In this document: positions 46,684-59,100 of the stretch, in pieces | Numbering within the stretch: the first letter of the stretch is position 1 | Layout of the letters: each line of letters opens with the position of its first letter | Assembly: GCA_951812925.1 (NCBI GenBank) | Contig: OX638368.1 | Coordinates: forward strand, 7,192,001 to 7,256,000 | Length of the DNA stretch: 64,000 nucleotides | Direction: 5' to 3' | Origin: Calliopum simillimum | Taxonomy: Eukaryota; Arthropoda; Insecta; Diptera; Lauxaniidae | Translations under genes and position numbers: made by a program | The notes under the pieces: model-generated | Databases searched by the model: none | Told to the model about the DNA's origin: nothing | What the model saw: the letters and a program-made list of their open reading frames with translations, nothing else

Positions 46684-47126
46684 TGCTCTCTGACTCAGGG
46701 TGCTGACTTTAGAAATTGTAATTAATCTCTGATTCTAATTCAAAACGTGTCACCCGTTAAACATTTTGCCTGAAAATATGCTACGACTTTTTATTTTTTT
46801 TGTAATTTTATATATGCTACAAACATTTGGAAAAATACTAGCTTACTTTTATGCTCAGCGATATGTTTTGTAGGACAAATTTCACAAAAGCATAGCATAC
46901 CCGTCAAAATGTTTTTCAATCAGGTTGATTTTCCGGAACTTCTGTATTTTTCGAATCAGGTTCAGTAATTGGATTTAGTTTAAGAAATCAACTGATTTTC
47001 AAAATCCGACGACAGGGGTTTGAAACTTTACAAAAAAGTAGTGTATTTTGAGGGCCTAATTTTAAACGGGTGACACGTTTGAAATTTGTTACAATTTCTA
47101 AAGTCAATATCTTAAGACAGAAAGCA
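46684..47126. mobile_element. Inverted-repeat element abutting the previous one
   Basis: 'tgactttagaaattgtaa' (about 46702) and 'aacgtgtcacccgtt' (about 46744) recur inverted as 'aacgggtgacacgtt' and 'ttacaatttctaaagtca' (47074-47108). It starts within a few bases of the end of the 46310-46682 element. Confidence 0.6.
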
Positions 47127-47662
47127 ATATTCTAATTACTTTTGGTGCAGAACCCTAAACATTTTTTACGTAAAAAGTTTTCCATAAAAATATTGTGTTT
47201 TTTGCACAAACAAAAATTCTAGCATTATTAAAGTTTTCACCAGAGTCAAAAAATTTTGTAAGAAGTCTAACAATAAGCCAAGGAACAAATTTTACTGGGG
47301 GTACTAGAACAATTGTTTTTGGCAACCCACCTTACTACTTATATATATGTATGTACAATGCTTAGAGCCAAAGATAGCTAGCTCAATACGATGCCATACA
47401 TCGTTTTTGGAGACTTGATATTTTGTGTATCAAAATCCATTCAGTTTTTGAAATTTTGTCTAAAGTTTGTGTATTTTGTTTATTTAATTAAATATATACT
47501 TAAAATATATAATATATATAGAAATAACAATAAAAAAAAAAATAATTTTAACAATTCACATGATCTTTTTCAAGGGTTTAGCGGTTTATCAAAGTTTGTT
47601 TTTTTTTTTTTTTTGGTTTATCATAAGTTTATTTTTTTTTATATTTCAGTATTGCGCTTATA

Positions 47663-47791
47663 GGGCGCTTCCACTGGAGATTTTTGAGGTGATTTAGCCG
47701 TAACTCACCATATTCATCATGTATTCAACGTCGGTCAAATAAATCTGGAAACAGCCGTAAATCACCTCATAAATCTCCGGTGGAAACGCAC
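47663..47791. mobile_element. 129-bp MITE, TA target duplication
   Basis: Arms GGGCGCTTCCACTGGAGATT and the complement of GTGCGTTTCCACCGGAGATT, extending into 'gaggtgattta'. TA on each side (47661-47662 and 47792-47793). A TA target fits Tc1/mariner-type elements. Related, damaged copy at 26235-26410. Confidence 0.75.
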
Positions 47792-47793
47792 TA

Positions 47794-49704
47794 TTAGTTT
47801 CATTGCCTTTAAACCTAAATTTTTAGAACTAGCTTAACTTAAATGGTGTTATCTTTTGAAATATGTAGATATACAAACAGTATGTTCTCTTTGTTGTATG
47901 TTTTCTTTTAATATTTGTATTTTATTTTTTTTGTCTTCATTAAAAGGCGCTGCCAATACCAGAAATTGATGATATCTTTTATTTAGCATTCGCGGTACAA
48001 AATTTTTTGGAACCAGATTTTCCAGTTTAAGCCCAAACTGGAAAACTGTGTGCCTGAGATTGCCAATTTATGCAAATATATGAAATAAAGGTTTTTTTTT
48101 AATATTTTGATTTTCTACTTCACTGGATAATTTTCCAGGATTTTTGAATATAGGTTATTTTATAGATTTCGATGTGCTCTTTCCGAATTTTACTTTATTG
48201 GAAAAATGACGCTGATGATAATAAAATAATTTTCAAAAATCCCGGAAAACTACCAAATGTCAAACTTTTCTTAGTTGTGATAAATTTTCGATTGTTATAC
48301 ATGTCACATTTAATTGTATATAGCGTCAAAAGAAACATTTGGGCATTTTCACAGAAAAGTATACCATGAGCCAAAAAATTAAATCATCATTTCTCTGAAA
48401 CTATTTTACGTACATGTATGAGATTTGGTAAAAAGCACCAAGACAAACAATGTGTACTGGGATAAATGGTGCCCCAAACAAAGATCACTTCAACATGTCT
48501 CTGCAAATATTTAAAGCACATGGAAGAGATTTGATAAATATGTAATGGAAAACAATGTCCCATGCAATACATTCCGCGCGACCCTGATTAAAATTATATT
48601 AAAAAAAAGGATCAATCATTTTTGGTTAAAATTAGAACCATTTTTAAGAGACATCAATGCACAACATTCATAAACTAGTCACATTAAAATATTGCCTCAG
48701 GTTTCCCTTTAATCGAAGTTTGAATTGTTGGCCGCGAAAAGCACTTGTTTTTTGCAATTATCTTAAAAACGAAAAATTGCCCAAAACCAACCTTAGCAAC
48801 AATTATAGGGCCAATTAAGTGCTATTAAACTATTAAGTTAAGCCTATTGTCAAAATAAATATCCATTTTATTTTGAATATTTTTTTATTTTAAATGTGTC
48901 ACGTTCGACACCATGTCTTTTAGGCCTTTTTCTTTTGACGCTTATATAAAATTGTGATAATTTTCGAATTACGATAACTCAAGAACGGTGAGTCGGACGA
49001 GAAAAAGTGTTAGGATCTCTTTTAAGGTGAATCACAAGCTTTACTAATAATTTTCTTAATATTTAAAAAAAATAACATTACCGTTTACGAGTTATTAAAT
49101 AAATACCGATTTTTGACGTTAAATATGCATTCTCGATGAAATCAGACACAAAAACTTGCTTTCCAAATTTAATCTGGCCATTTTTTTAGCTGTTTTTGTG
49201 TTGTTCATGTGTTTATGTTCCTGTTGTTGTTGCGCATGCGAATTTTGGTTGAACATGCAGGAAGTAACGCTATTATTGCTTTGATTGTATAATTTCTTAT
49301 TATCATATTTTGTTATATTATGCTTGGTGTTGTTATCCCGTAGTTATTGTATGTAGGTATGTAAATAATATTTTTATTTTTTTGGTATAAGTGTAGTTGT
49401 ATTTGTGTTTTTATAAAAACTGATCTTAATTGGGAAAACTACAGCGAATTTTGATACACAACTTCTTGAATGTTTTTTAAAAAGGGCCTCAATGGCAAAC
49501 CGAATTGTAGTGATTTTTATTATTAGTTTTTGTAGGTAAATTAAAATTTAACTTAATTAATAAAAGAAGTGTATCAGAATTGGAGCCGTTTTACAATATC
49601 TACAAGGGGAAGTATTTCACATGTTGCGAAATTTCCACGATGGTTCTTTGAGTGGTTCCACTGATTTCTTAACTGCTAGGTCTCTTGTAATTCATTAATA
49701 ATTA
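47794..49704. other. Intergenic, no gene supported
   Basis: Only the repeat pieces at 48385-48545 (see 42235-42425) stand out. Confidence 0.35.
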
Positions 49705-49846
49705 TGTGGCAGGAAGGAAAAACTGCTTAAGTCGATATTCGATAAAAAAGCAAAGCAACATAAATTCTATACATAAAAAACATTATTAAAAAATGCTTTG
49801 CTTTCTAATCAAAAATCGACTTAAGCAGTTTTTCCTTCCTGCCACA
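49705..49846. mobile_element. 142-bp near-perfect hairpin element
   Basis: TGTGGCAGGAAGGAAAAACT and the following TAAGTCGAT are perfectly inverted at the other end. A short AT-rich loop lies between. No target duplication is visible. Confidence 0.8.
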
Positions 49847-51195
49847 GAATTTCTATTTATTTTGTATTTATGTTAACAACTTTTACTATAAATCGCTGCT
49901 GCGCTGGTCTTGGCGTTGCAAAGCAAAGAGACAGTAGATTTATGTTAAAAAAAACATCTGCTTTGGACCAATGCGTCAAAAATTGTTTTAAATTCAACGT
50001 TTTAATCCCTTAGAGTGCGTCACATATGCACTTTGTCGTCTATTCTACACATGCATATGTGGGTCATAAAAAATAAATATTCATATTTGTCTAAGCGAAC
50101 ACGCATAATCCCCTAAAGTAGGGATAGATTCTCCATAGTTGGCAACGCAACTCCATTGCTAAGTTAAACAATGCCCCACTGATCATAGTTGTCAAATTCT
50201 TTTGTTCTTTTCTTTCATTTATTCATTCGTTTAAAAACCACCTTTAAAACAGCATTTTTAATTCTCATACTGAATAAAGTTTAATTGTAAGATCATTAAA
50301 TTAAAATTTAATACTCAATAAAGAGTTCATCATAACATTTGTAAACCAAAACAGTTTTATGTCAAGCAACGTACCGGCAAGGTGTTAATCTGGAGAGAGG
50401 CATTCACAGCAACTCCTAAGTGGATTTTTGGTCAAGGACAAGTGCAAGGTAACCTTTGAAATTTCTGCCACATTTACCCAAAAAAAAAAAGAATACCCTG
50501 GCTCCTGGTACCTCAAGCCAGCGGCCAGAACAATGTAATTCATGTAAAAACTATGATGTTATACCTTCTTTTTAAACATAGTTTTCTTTCTTACTCGTTT
50601 CACATTTTTGATAGAAAAAGCGGAACTTTTCAAACAAAAAAAATAAATGGTTATTTTAGTTTTCGATTTACTTTAACGGTAGTTCTAAATTTTCTGTAAA
50701 ACAAATTGAAATTTAAAGAAAAAAACCTTGTTTTTCGAAATGCATATTTCAGTTTAACTTTTTTCAGAATTTCCAAAACTTTTCTTTTATTATACAATAT
50801 AGGTAATGAAATAGAACTTACATCTCTTGAAATCTGAATAAATTTTGCATATCCCATAAAAAAATTATTATTATTGGCACACGTGCAAAATAATTTATAT
50901 TCTGAAAGTCAGAATTCTCCTATCACGTCAGGATTTTGGGAAATTTTAGGTTAAAGACACGATAAACGGTTATTATTACTATGAGACTGATATAGGTACA
51001 CGTATTTTTCGAAAAAATTAAGTTCAGAAAACTTTTACATAAGCACAATATTTCCGTTCATTTTTTATGACCCACATATTTGCATATTTTAGTATATTGG
51101 AAAAGGAACATTAACAAACTACAGTATCCATGATCATGCGATTATGAAGAAAAAAAGAAAAGAAATAGCAAGCTGTGTACAATGTACATGTAATT
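49847..51195. other. Intergenic with a distant inverted pair
   Basis: 'catatgtgggtcataaaaaa' near 50071 is inverted near 51063 ('ttttttatgacccacata'), which may mark the ends of a ~1-kb element. No coding frame. Confidence 0.35.
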
Positions 51196-51385
51196 CAAGA
51201 ATGTCAGCGTAAACCAAAATTAAGCCAATTTTGGCTCAGCTACAACAACCATATTTTAATAATTTGCAAATTTCTCGGAACTACAACAATCACAAAAAAT
51301 ACTTTGCAAAATATTGAAATATTGTGGTTGTTGTAGACGAGCCAAAACTCTGCGTTGAGTGCGCTTGGCTCAGTGATGAGATATA
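51196..51385. mobile_element. Short copy of the hAT-like MITE family
   Basis: Shares 'tgtcagcgta', 'agccaattttggc', 'aatttctcgga' and 'tgcgcttggctcagt' with the element at 27955-28465, in the same order, with a shortened middle. The terminal CAAGGG/CCCTTG ends are degraded. Confidence 0.6.
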
Positions 51386-51814
51386 GGGACCGTTATGTAA
51401 ATATAAACAATAAATGTAAATATTCATTACATTATGCTGTGATCAGTGCGTCCATCAGGAAGAAGTGAGTTAGCGTAACACCTCATGCGAGGAGTTTGGC
51501 ACATAAGTATTGAAGAAAACAGAAAAAAAAGATTTCTCAGAGTTTTAACAAATTAAAAATTTTTGATAAAAATTAAATAAAAAATTATGCAAAGTAGTTT
51601 TATTCAACGATTCTAGCGACTAACTGTTGGCATAAGTTCAAGTAACAAACTTTTTTGCTAGAATCATCGTTTAAACGGCACTGCTTATGATAAAGCAATT
51701 CAGTGTTGGTTTGACTACAGTGCAATAAAGCTAAAGTTTTGATTTGCCAAATTGAGGAGAAACAAGTCTTTTTTCATGCCTTATTAAGCCTGGCAAACAT
51801 TGAAATGAATAAAA

Positions 51815-51832
51815 TGGCGCCCAACGTGGGTC
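51815..51832 (+). promoter_or_regulatory. tRNA-Lys primer-binding-site-like sequence (LTR element remnant)
   Basis: TGGCGCCCAACGTGGGTC matches the tRNA-Lys type primer-binding site used by gypsy-like LTR elements at 17 of 18 positions. The sequence to the left (about 51430-51814) includes AATAAA near 51723 and could be a decayed 5' LTR. No gag or pol frame follows and no second LTR was found. Inferred as an old LTR-element fragment. Confidence 0.5.
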
Positions 51833-52556
51833 AATCATGGAGAATCGTGCTTGGACCAAAGCACATGCACTTCCTTTTTCCGCTTTAGTAAAGTGTTTTA
51901 ATTTTAAAGTCTCGAAACCATGCGAAACACAAAAATTAATTTAAGTTTGTTTTGTTCTATGAGAGTTAGCTTTCAAAACATTGCGTACTGGAAACTATAG
52001 ACAACTCCTCCGCTTGAAAATGTGTAATTGTATATCTCTGCGTATAAATGTAAGTATGGAAAATGAACGTATTTATGTATGTATATTATAGCTATATGCA
52101 AAACTTATACGTTTATGTGCGTTATTAGCTTATTACGTTAACTTTTTAGTTTATAATTATTTAAAACCAATTGGAAACTTGGGCATACAATAAACTTAAT
52201 TTTTTCTATTACTGATTTTCTATATAATTTTAGTGTTAACAAATTTAGGAAGCAAAGCATTAATGTTGAAGTAATGGCGATTGGCGATTATGTACAGAGG
52301 TGTTAAACGGCCAGCACGCGGACCAAAAAACTATTTTTTCTGACCCGTGATGTGAGTTTTATGAACTGCATTAAATGGCCAAATGTTTTACATAATGATT
52401 TTGACACGCTTGGTTTATATTATTTGTCACAATTCTAAAGTAAGAAAGTAAGGCTTTAAATTGCTCGGTAAGTTAGATAAAAAAGCACAAAATATACGTT
52501 TTCCTTCCTTTTTAGTTTTTTTTTTAAAAGAAATGGTTCGAGTTTGTGCCTTTTCT

Positions 52557-52862
52557 ACAGGATGTAAACGCTAAGATTACGATGTTTTTGGGAGGTAATA
52601 GAGGAAGCCTAGACTTACAAAAACTTGCAACTGGGGGGATCTAAAATGTACCCATGAGGAGTCATAGAGAAAAATCTGATTTCACCCTAACGTTTTGGAG
52701 AAAACTTTTTTTTTAAAACGTTAGTGTGATCAAAAAAAATTTGTTTTTGTTGTAAAACATGTCAGAAAACTCCTCAGGGGGACATTTTAGGCCAATTTTT
52801 TTTCAGTCCAGGCCTCCTCTATCACCTACCAGAAGCTTCGTAACTTTATTTTTCACCCTATA
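52557..52862. mobile_element. ~300-bp foldback element
   Basis: 'aggtaatagaggaagcctag' (52593) is inverted at 'aggcctcctctatcacct' (52810). The inner arms carry 'aaccctaacgtttt' type and 'catgaggagt'/'actcctcagg' blocks. Single-arm relatives are at 58560-58600 and 60340-60480. Confidence 0.7.
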
Positions 52863-53061
52863 TACGCTGCATATGTATTGCTTTATTTTACGTGCCGTAT
52901 GTCCTTGTTGTTGTTGTTTTTTTTTCTTTTAGCTTGGTTTTGTGCATTCCAGCTACTTTGTTATTTAAATATGTATTCACTTCACTGTGGTCGGATATAA
53001 AAATTAATATATATATGTACAATTATGCATAGTATATATTAATGCATATTGTTCTTTATAA

Positions 53062-53081
53062 ATATATATATATATATATAT
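53062..53081. repeat. (AT)n microsatellite
   Basis: Ten AT units, within about 50 bp of the CAPS stop codon, in its presumed 3' UTR. Confidence 0.8.
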
Positions 53082-53123
53082 GTATGTATATATTTGTTAT
53101 TTTGTGTCGCAATTTGGCTTTTC

Positions 53124-56100
53124 TTAAAACCAACTGCCGCCTCCAAGCTTTGAGCTAAGACCACCAATGCCTTTGCCAAGTAGATTTCCGACACGTCCTG
53201 CAAGAAAAGAAATTTTTATTATTAAAAAAATATTAAAAGTTGAGCTTTTTTTTTTCAAATGAAACGTGGAATTTATTTAATCAGTTTGCTAGAAACACTG
53301 TTCTAACAATAATTTTTTTCAATAATTTTTTTTTTAAATTGAAGTACTGTTATTTAAAAGTTCTCCTAAAAAATTTTTTTATTCCAGTTTTATAGCACTT
53401 CAACCAAAAAGTTGCCATAACGCCCGGGTTTACCCTATGTACTCTTTTTTCAAAAGTGGATAGCCCTTTTTCAATTCAGAGCCAAAAAACCCATTTTTTA
53501 GCCCTCCGCTCTGATGTTGGTATGACGAAAAGGAACAAAATTAAGGGTGATAGATGAGGTAGACAATGCCGGTGAAAGTTTTACTTAACAATTTGACAGC
53601 CGTCAGAGAAACTAAAACCAACGGATAAACTTACATATCTATACCTATAATTACTTACCAATTTGTGGTAACGCTGCAGCGGCGGCTTGTGCAGCGGCGA
53701 TTTTAGAAGGTTTGGGCATTGATTTTGGTGCACTGCTGCCTTCTTCTCCCGTACCGTCTTCTTCGCCCCCCTCACCATCCATATCGTCTAAATGTCTATA
53801 TAATACAAAATAAAAATACATACAAATTATGTAATTTACATTCATATGATCAGTTGAAAAGTGATAAGTGATTGTATTTACTCATCTCCTTCAGCACAAT
53901 CCGGCATTGTCAGCGCACAGGTGGCCTCTTCAGTGGCCATTCGTTGAGCAACAGTTTGATATGCTTTGGAATTGAGTTTATCTTCTAGGACACCTTGAAG
54001 CTCAAAATCCGAATAAATTTTCTATAATGGATAAGATACATTTTTTTTTTTTTTTTTGTAGTCAATGATAAAAAGTTTACAAGATCTACACTGTGTACCT
54101 TAACTATATGCGACAGAGATGTAACTTGAGCGTAATGTAGAGAGTGATCCAAACGTTCTGAAAGCCAATTGCAAAGCATATTTATCTGCTGTGAATACCA
54201 TTGCTCAAAGAAATTTAGTGTCCACAGATCGTCACCGATCTTGCCACGAATCTGATCCATGTTATTGCGAAAGAAATTCACATAACCCTGGCCAAGATCC
54301 TTCCCTGAGCTGGAGACATTTGTAAAGCTGAGTATAGAACCAATAAGGCTGCCCTCATCGTAGCGTCCCAATTTCGACAAAGTCGACTCTAGCACAGACA
54401 TAAGTTTACTGCTAAGTCCTTGTGTCATGGCTACATTCGCTTTATCGATTTGATCATCAATTTTTGCATGAAATTTGTACTGAAAAAGAAAGAAAAATTA
54501 CCACATCATTACACACAAAATCGGTTCAGCCCCTGTTTTTCTATCCCTCAATCTCAACATATCCGCTTGATTTATTTTTTGTTGAAACGCTGCTGGGAGG
54601 AGTTATGCATAAAATGTTCCTTTTCTAAAAGTGGGCGGTACCACGGCTCTAAATCGGTTTTTATGAAATTTCGTATGTAGATAAGCTTAAAACTAAGGAA
54701 CGGTGTGTCCTTCATGTTTTAATTGGGCGGTGCTACGCCCCTTAATTAAGAAACGCTCTCATGGCTAAACCGCTTCATCAATTTTTATGAAAATCGTTAC
54801 GAAGATAGGGTTAACCCAAAGGAACAATAATATGACCCTAATGTTTTAAAGTGGGCGGTGCCACGCCCCTAAAAAGAAAATGTATAGACATGGTTACTAA
54901 TGAGAATTTGTTTGCTTAAGTTCAAAGGTGGATGGTCCCCAGAAATAGTCCGTAGATGACTTTGGGAGTAACTTTTGGGCACTTTTGACAAAATGACTTT
55001 TGGAAAAATATTCTAAAAGAACCCTTTACTGGAGTTTTTATCAAATATTTTTTCTTATTTTTAAGCTGAAATAAACTGTGTTTCGAAAATAGTACCTAAT
55101 GACTGTCAAGATCGTGTAATAATTTTCGAAATTATAGTCCTTTGAAAGTTAAGTGTCAAAGATACCCCAGTTTACCCTATTATGTGTTAAATTAAATTAA
55201 ATTTAATTCAGTAGATAACAGTAACTTACCAAATCAATACCATCTATAGTGGTTAACTTAAAGCTTTGATTTTTAGCATCTAATATCACATTGACCATAG
55301 CGCACATTTCCGAGGGAATTATGTAGTCGGTTGAAATAAAAGCGACATTCTTTTTTAGCCACGATTGAAATGATGAATCCGTGCGCTGTATACATTGCTC
55401 GATCATTTCGGCGGCCATCATTTTTAAGCGCTGCTCCAAATGCTGACGAAATTCGGCATCTGGCCAGTGGAGATCGCGTATAAACGATTGTAAGGCATCA
55501 AGCTTCCACAGCAAGTCCTCTGAAGTGGCACAACCATTTCTGGTAATCGAAGCAAAGAGCGGTAAAAGTGAAAAATAAAAAAAATAAAAATAAAAAATCG
55601 CACGCAACAAAAGAGGCACGGAAAAAGAAACATAAATGAAAAGGTTGAAATATACCCGTTATTGTGTGGACATAAAATTTGCATCTGAAAGAGTTCAGCA
55701 TACATAAAAGGGAGTATAAGGCCATCATACCCAATGCGAATCGAGGCGCTTTCTTCGTTGAAAGAATTTTAAATTTTTTTCCAACTCAAGAAATCACATT
55801 GGAGATGTGAATAATTTTTTTTTTTTGCCTAATTTTGTCACTTTCGATTAGCGATTAGGTAATTGAGGCACTAAAACTATATGGGGGTTGGGGGAAATAC
55901 AAACCTAAATAAAAACGTTAAATAGAACTTAAACCAAATATAAATAAAAAAAGCCAACAAACTCTGTGTAAGTGGATGCTAATAAACTAAATGACAAGAA
56001 AATAACAAAATTCAAAAAAAAAAAAAAAAAAAAAAATATTTTGAAAACCAAAAACCTTAAAAACTGAGGTAACAAAAGAACCACACTATGTGATATCAAC

Positions 56101-59100
56101 ATGAATTTAAATTCAGTTTCTATGGAATTGGTGGAGTTTTGTAAAAGTAGAAAAAGTCCTGAAGATTTAAAATAAAAAAGTTTAACGCAGATATCAAAAA
56201 AAAAAAAAAAAAAAAACAATTATCAAGCCCTTAGAATAGGCTGACCATTTTCTTGATGGCCCAATTCGGCACAGCAAAAAAATTATTTCATACATTTGGG
56301 GCAAAAGTATTAGTCCATAATTTATAGTCTATGATATTTTTTTATGGTTTCATAATCTATGGTCTATAGTCAATAATATATAGTATATGGGGCATTATTC
56401 ATCAGATTTGCAGTTTAAAAATTTTATTTTAATTTTATAATTTTTTTAAAAATGATCGAGTAGTATTTTTAATTTTTTGTTTTGGTGAAAATTAACAAAG
56501 TGATGATTTTTTAAAGTTTAATAGTTTGGGAAATCAATTTTTTTTTGTAATGCATTTATCTCAGAAACTATGAGAAATAGAAAAGTGATCATAATGTAAA
56601 ACGTTGATAACTAAATTAGTTTTTTAAATATGTAAAAAAAATTTGTATCTGAAATTAATGATAGAAAACTTTTAACAAAGCAAACAATTTGATTTTTTTT
56701 AAAGTTTTATACGTTAATTTTAGAGTGCAACTCGAAATACTTCTTGAGGTATACAAATTTTTCGAATATGAAGTCATATTTTTCTTCTAAGAGTCAGCAT
56801 AATATGGTTCGATTTACTTGATTCAACATTTATCAACTACAATTGGACGACTTGATGTTCGAAAAATCGGTATATCATAAGATGTCATAAGAGTCTCACT
56901 CTAACTAAGTAAAATAAAAAGATACCAACATTAAAAAAAATCGAATTGTTTACTTTGTAACAAGTTTACTATCATTAATTTTAGATTATATTTTTTTTTT
57001 TTTTTTACATATTTAAAAAACTAATTTAGTCATCTTCATTTTTCATTGTGAACTCTTTCCTCTCTATATCTAATAGTTTCTGGGAAAAATGCATCACAAA
57101 AAAAAAAAAAATTATTTCCAAACCAGTGTAAATCTAACGAATAATACCCCATATGGTCTATGATCTGTCTTTTATAGTCTATGGTCCATAATTTATAGTC
57201 TATGATATGTCCTTAATGGTTCATAATTTTTGGACTAGGATCTGTCCTGTATCGTATGTTGTAGAAAAAATATAAAAATTACACATTATAGATGCGTCCT
57301 TCTTAAATCCGGGGCAATTCGTGGATATACAAGAAAATACGGGACATTTCCGGAACGTTCTTAAAACCGGTATGAGAAGGAAAAATCCAGGACAGTCCCT
57401 TTTATCCGGCATTTTGGTCACCCTACCTTCGAATGTTAAAACAAAGGTTTGTGCAAACACATGTAGCTCAAACTTAAATTAAAAATTCCACCAATTATAG
57501 ATTTTAATAAGACAATACCCATAGCGAGGATCTTTAAAACGTAAAAAAAAAATAACTAAATTACGTTGTTAAAATGACTAAAATAAATTGTAGTAGCTAC
57601 AAAAACAGCTTTTGCTTCGCCGCCAGCTACAAATATTTATTGTGTATCATCAAAAAAAAAAAAAAGCTCAATTCAAAGCTCTTATATACTATGTTTTATG
57701 AGTTATAGACAGCTTAAATATATTTAAATTCAAACTCGATTAATGCGACTAAAAATAACGAATGAGCGAACGAACGAACGAGTCAAGAAACGATCGAAAA
57801 TGCATTTGAAAAGCTACGGCTAAAACAGCTGCTAAATATTAAAATTAAAAGTTTTTAAATTAATCATAAAAGTTCTTAATTATCGTTCAACTAATTTGAT
57901 TTCAATATATTCACTAAGTATTTCAATTGAAAGAAAAAACAGTGGGAGAAACTCAAAAAAAAAGTGAAAATTATACAAAGAAAAAAAAAGAAACATAACT
58001 ATGACATGAAAAATAGTTATAGATGAAAAGCTAAACGAAAATAAGTAAATAAAGATGACTTTTCAATTTTCCGCCTTTAAGCACCGGACTCACAGTCCAA
58101 CAGTTAAACCAACAATATTTTATTTTCAGCCAATAGTTAAACATTATTTAAACCTCCCGATTTCATTAGTTAACCATTAGTTAACCAGCCGATGATGAAC
58201 AGTCACGCATCATCTTTTCAATGGGCCGAAACAGTATCGGTTTTTTGCACTCATTTATATTTTTGCGCTCTTTCACTAATTTTATGGGATAACTCACTCC
58301 TTCATCAATAAAATTAGTTGCTCTTGCGTTTTCCATCGTTTTTTTTTTTTTGTTTTTTTTTTCCTAACCTTGAACAAAAAATTACACTGTGAACATGAAA
58401 CCATTTTGCCACCATTTTAGTTAACTAATTGGTTAACTAATGACTGTGAATCCTGGCCTAAGTATTGTACACACAAAAAAAAAAAAAAATATATCATGAT
58501 GTTAACGACAAAAGTGAAAATTGATTTTATGACTTGTTTTACAAAAAAAAAATTTCTTGAGTCACCCTAACGTTTTGAAGAAAAATTTTTTAAGAAAACT
58601 CATAGCTAATTATAAAAACTTTCAAAATGTTTTTTTTTTCTTATTTTTTGAGTTTTTGCGGCCATTATTGTATTGTTACGAAATTTCCTTACAGTTTTTT
58701 GATATCGATCACTGGATTGTGTAGCAATCAAAAAACATACACTTTATTTAATTATAAAATGGTTTATTTAAATTACAAATGTTAATTTTTACACGGCACA
58801 ATTGTTTATTTAACTGTTTATTTACATTCAAACTCTAATATTACAATTAGACAACCTTTTTACTTTATTGCTTAAAATCAACTAACTCCAACACACATGA
58901 TCAGTTTCTCGTATACCTGTATGAACGTTCTAGAATTGAAATAACTAAACATCTGGCAGCATCTCCTTGATTGACATAAATTGCTGCGGTTATAGTTTCT
59001 TGATGGTAGGCACCATTGTTTTTATTTTTATTGACATCTCGAACTGTCAGGTACTTTCGTGAAGTTTCTTTTAATGGAAAATTTCCATAAAGTTTGTTTT

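Noticed and set aside
55424..55734. Hydrophobic minus-strand frames upstream of the 55539 CAPS exon
   Set aside because: They are read-through of intron into exon; the acceptor at 55540 gives the correct phase for CAPS.
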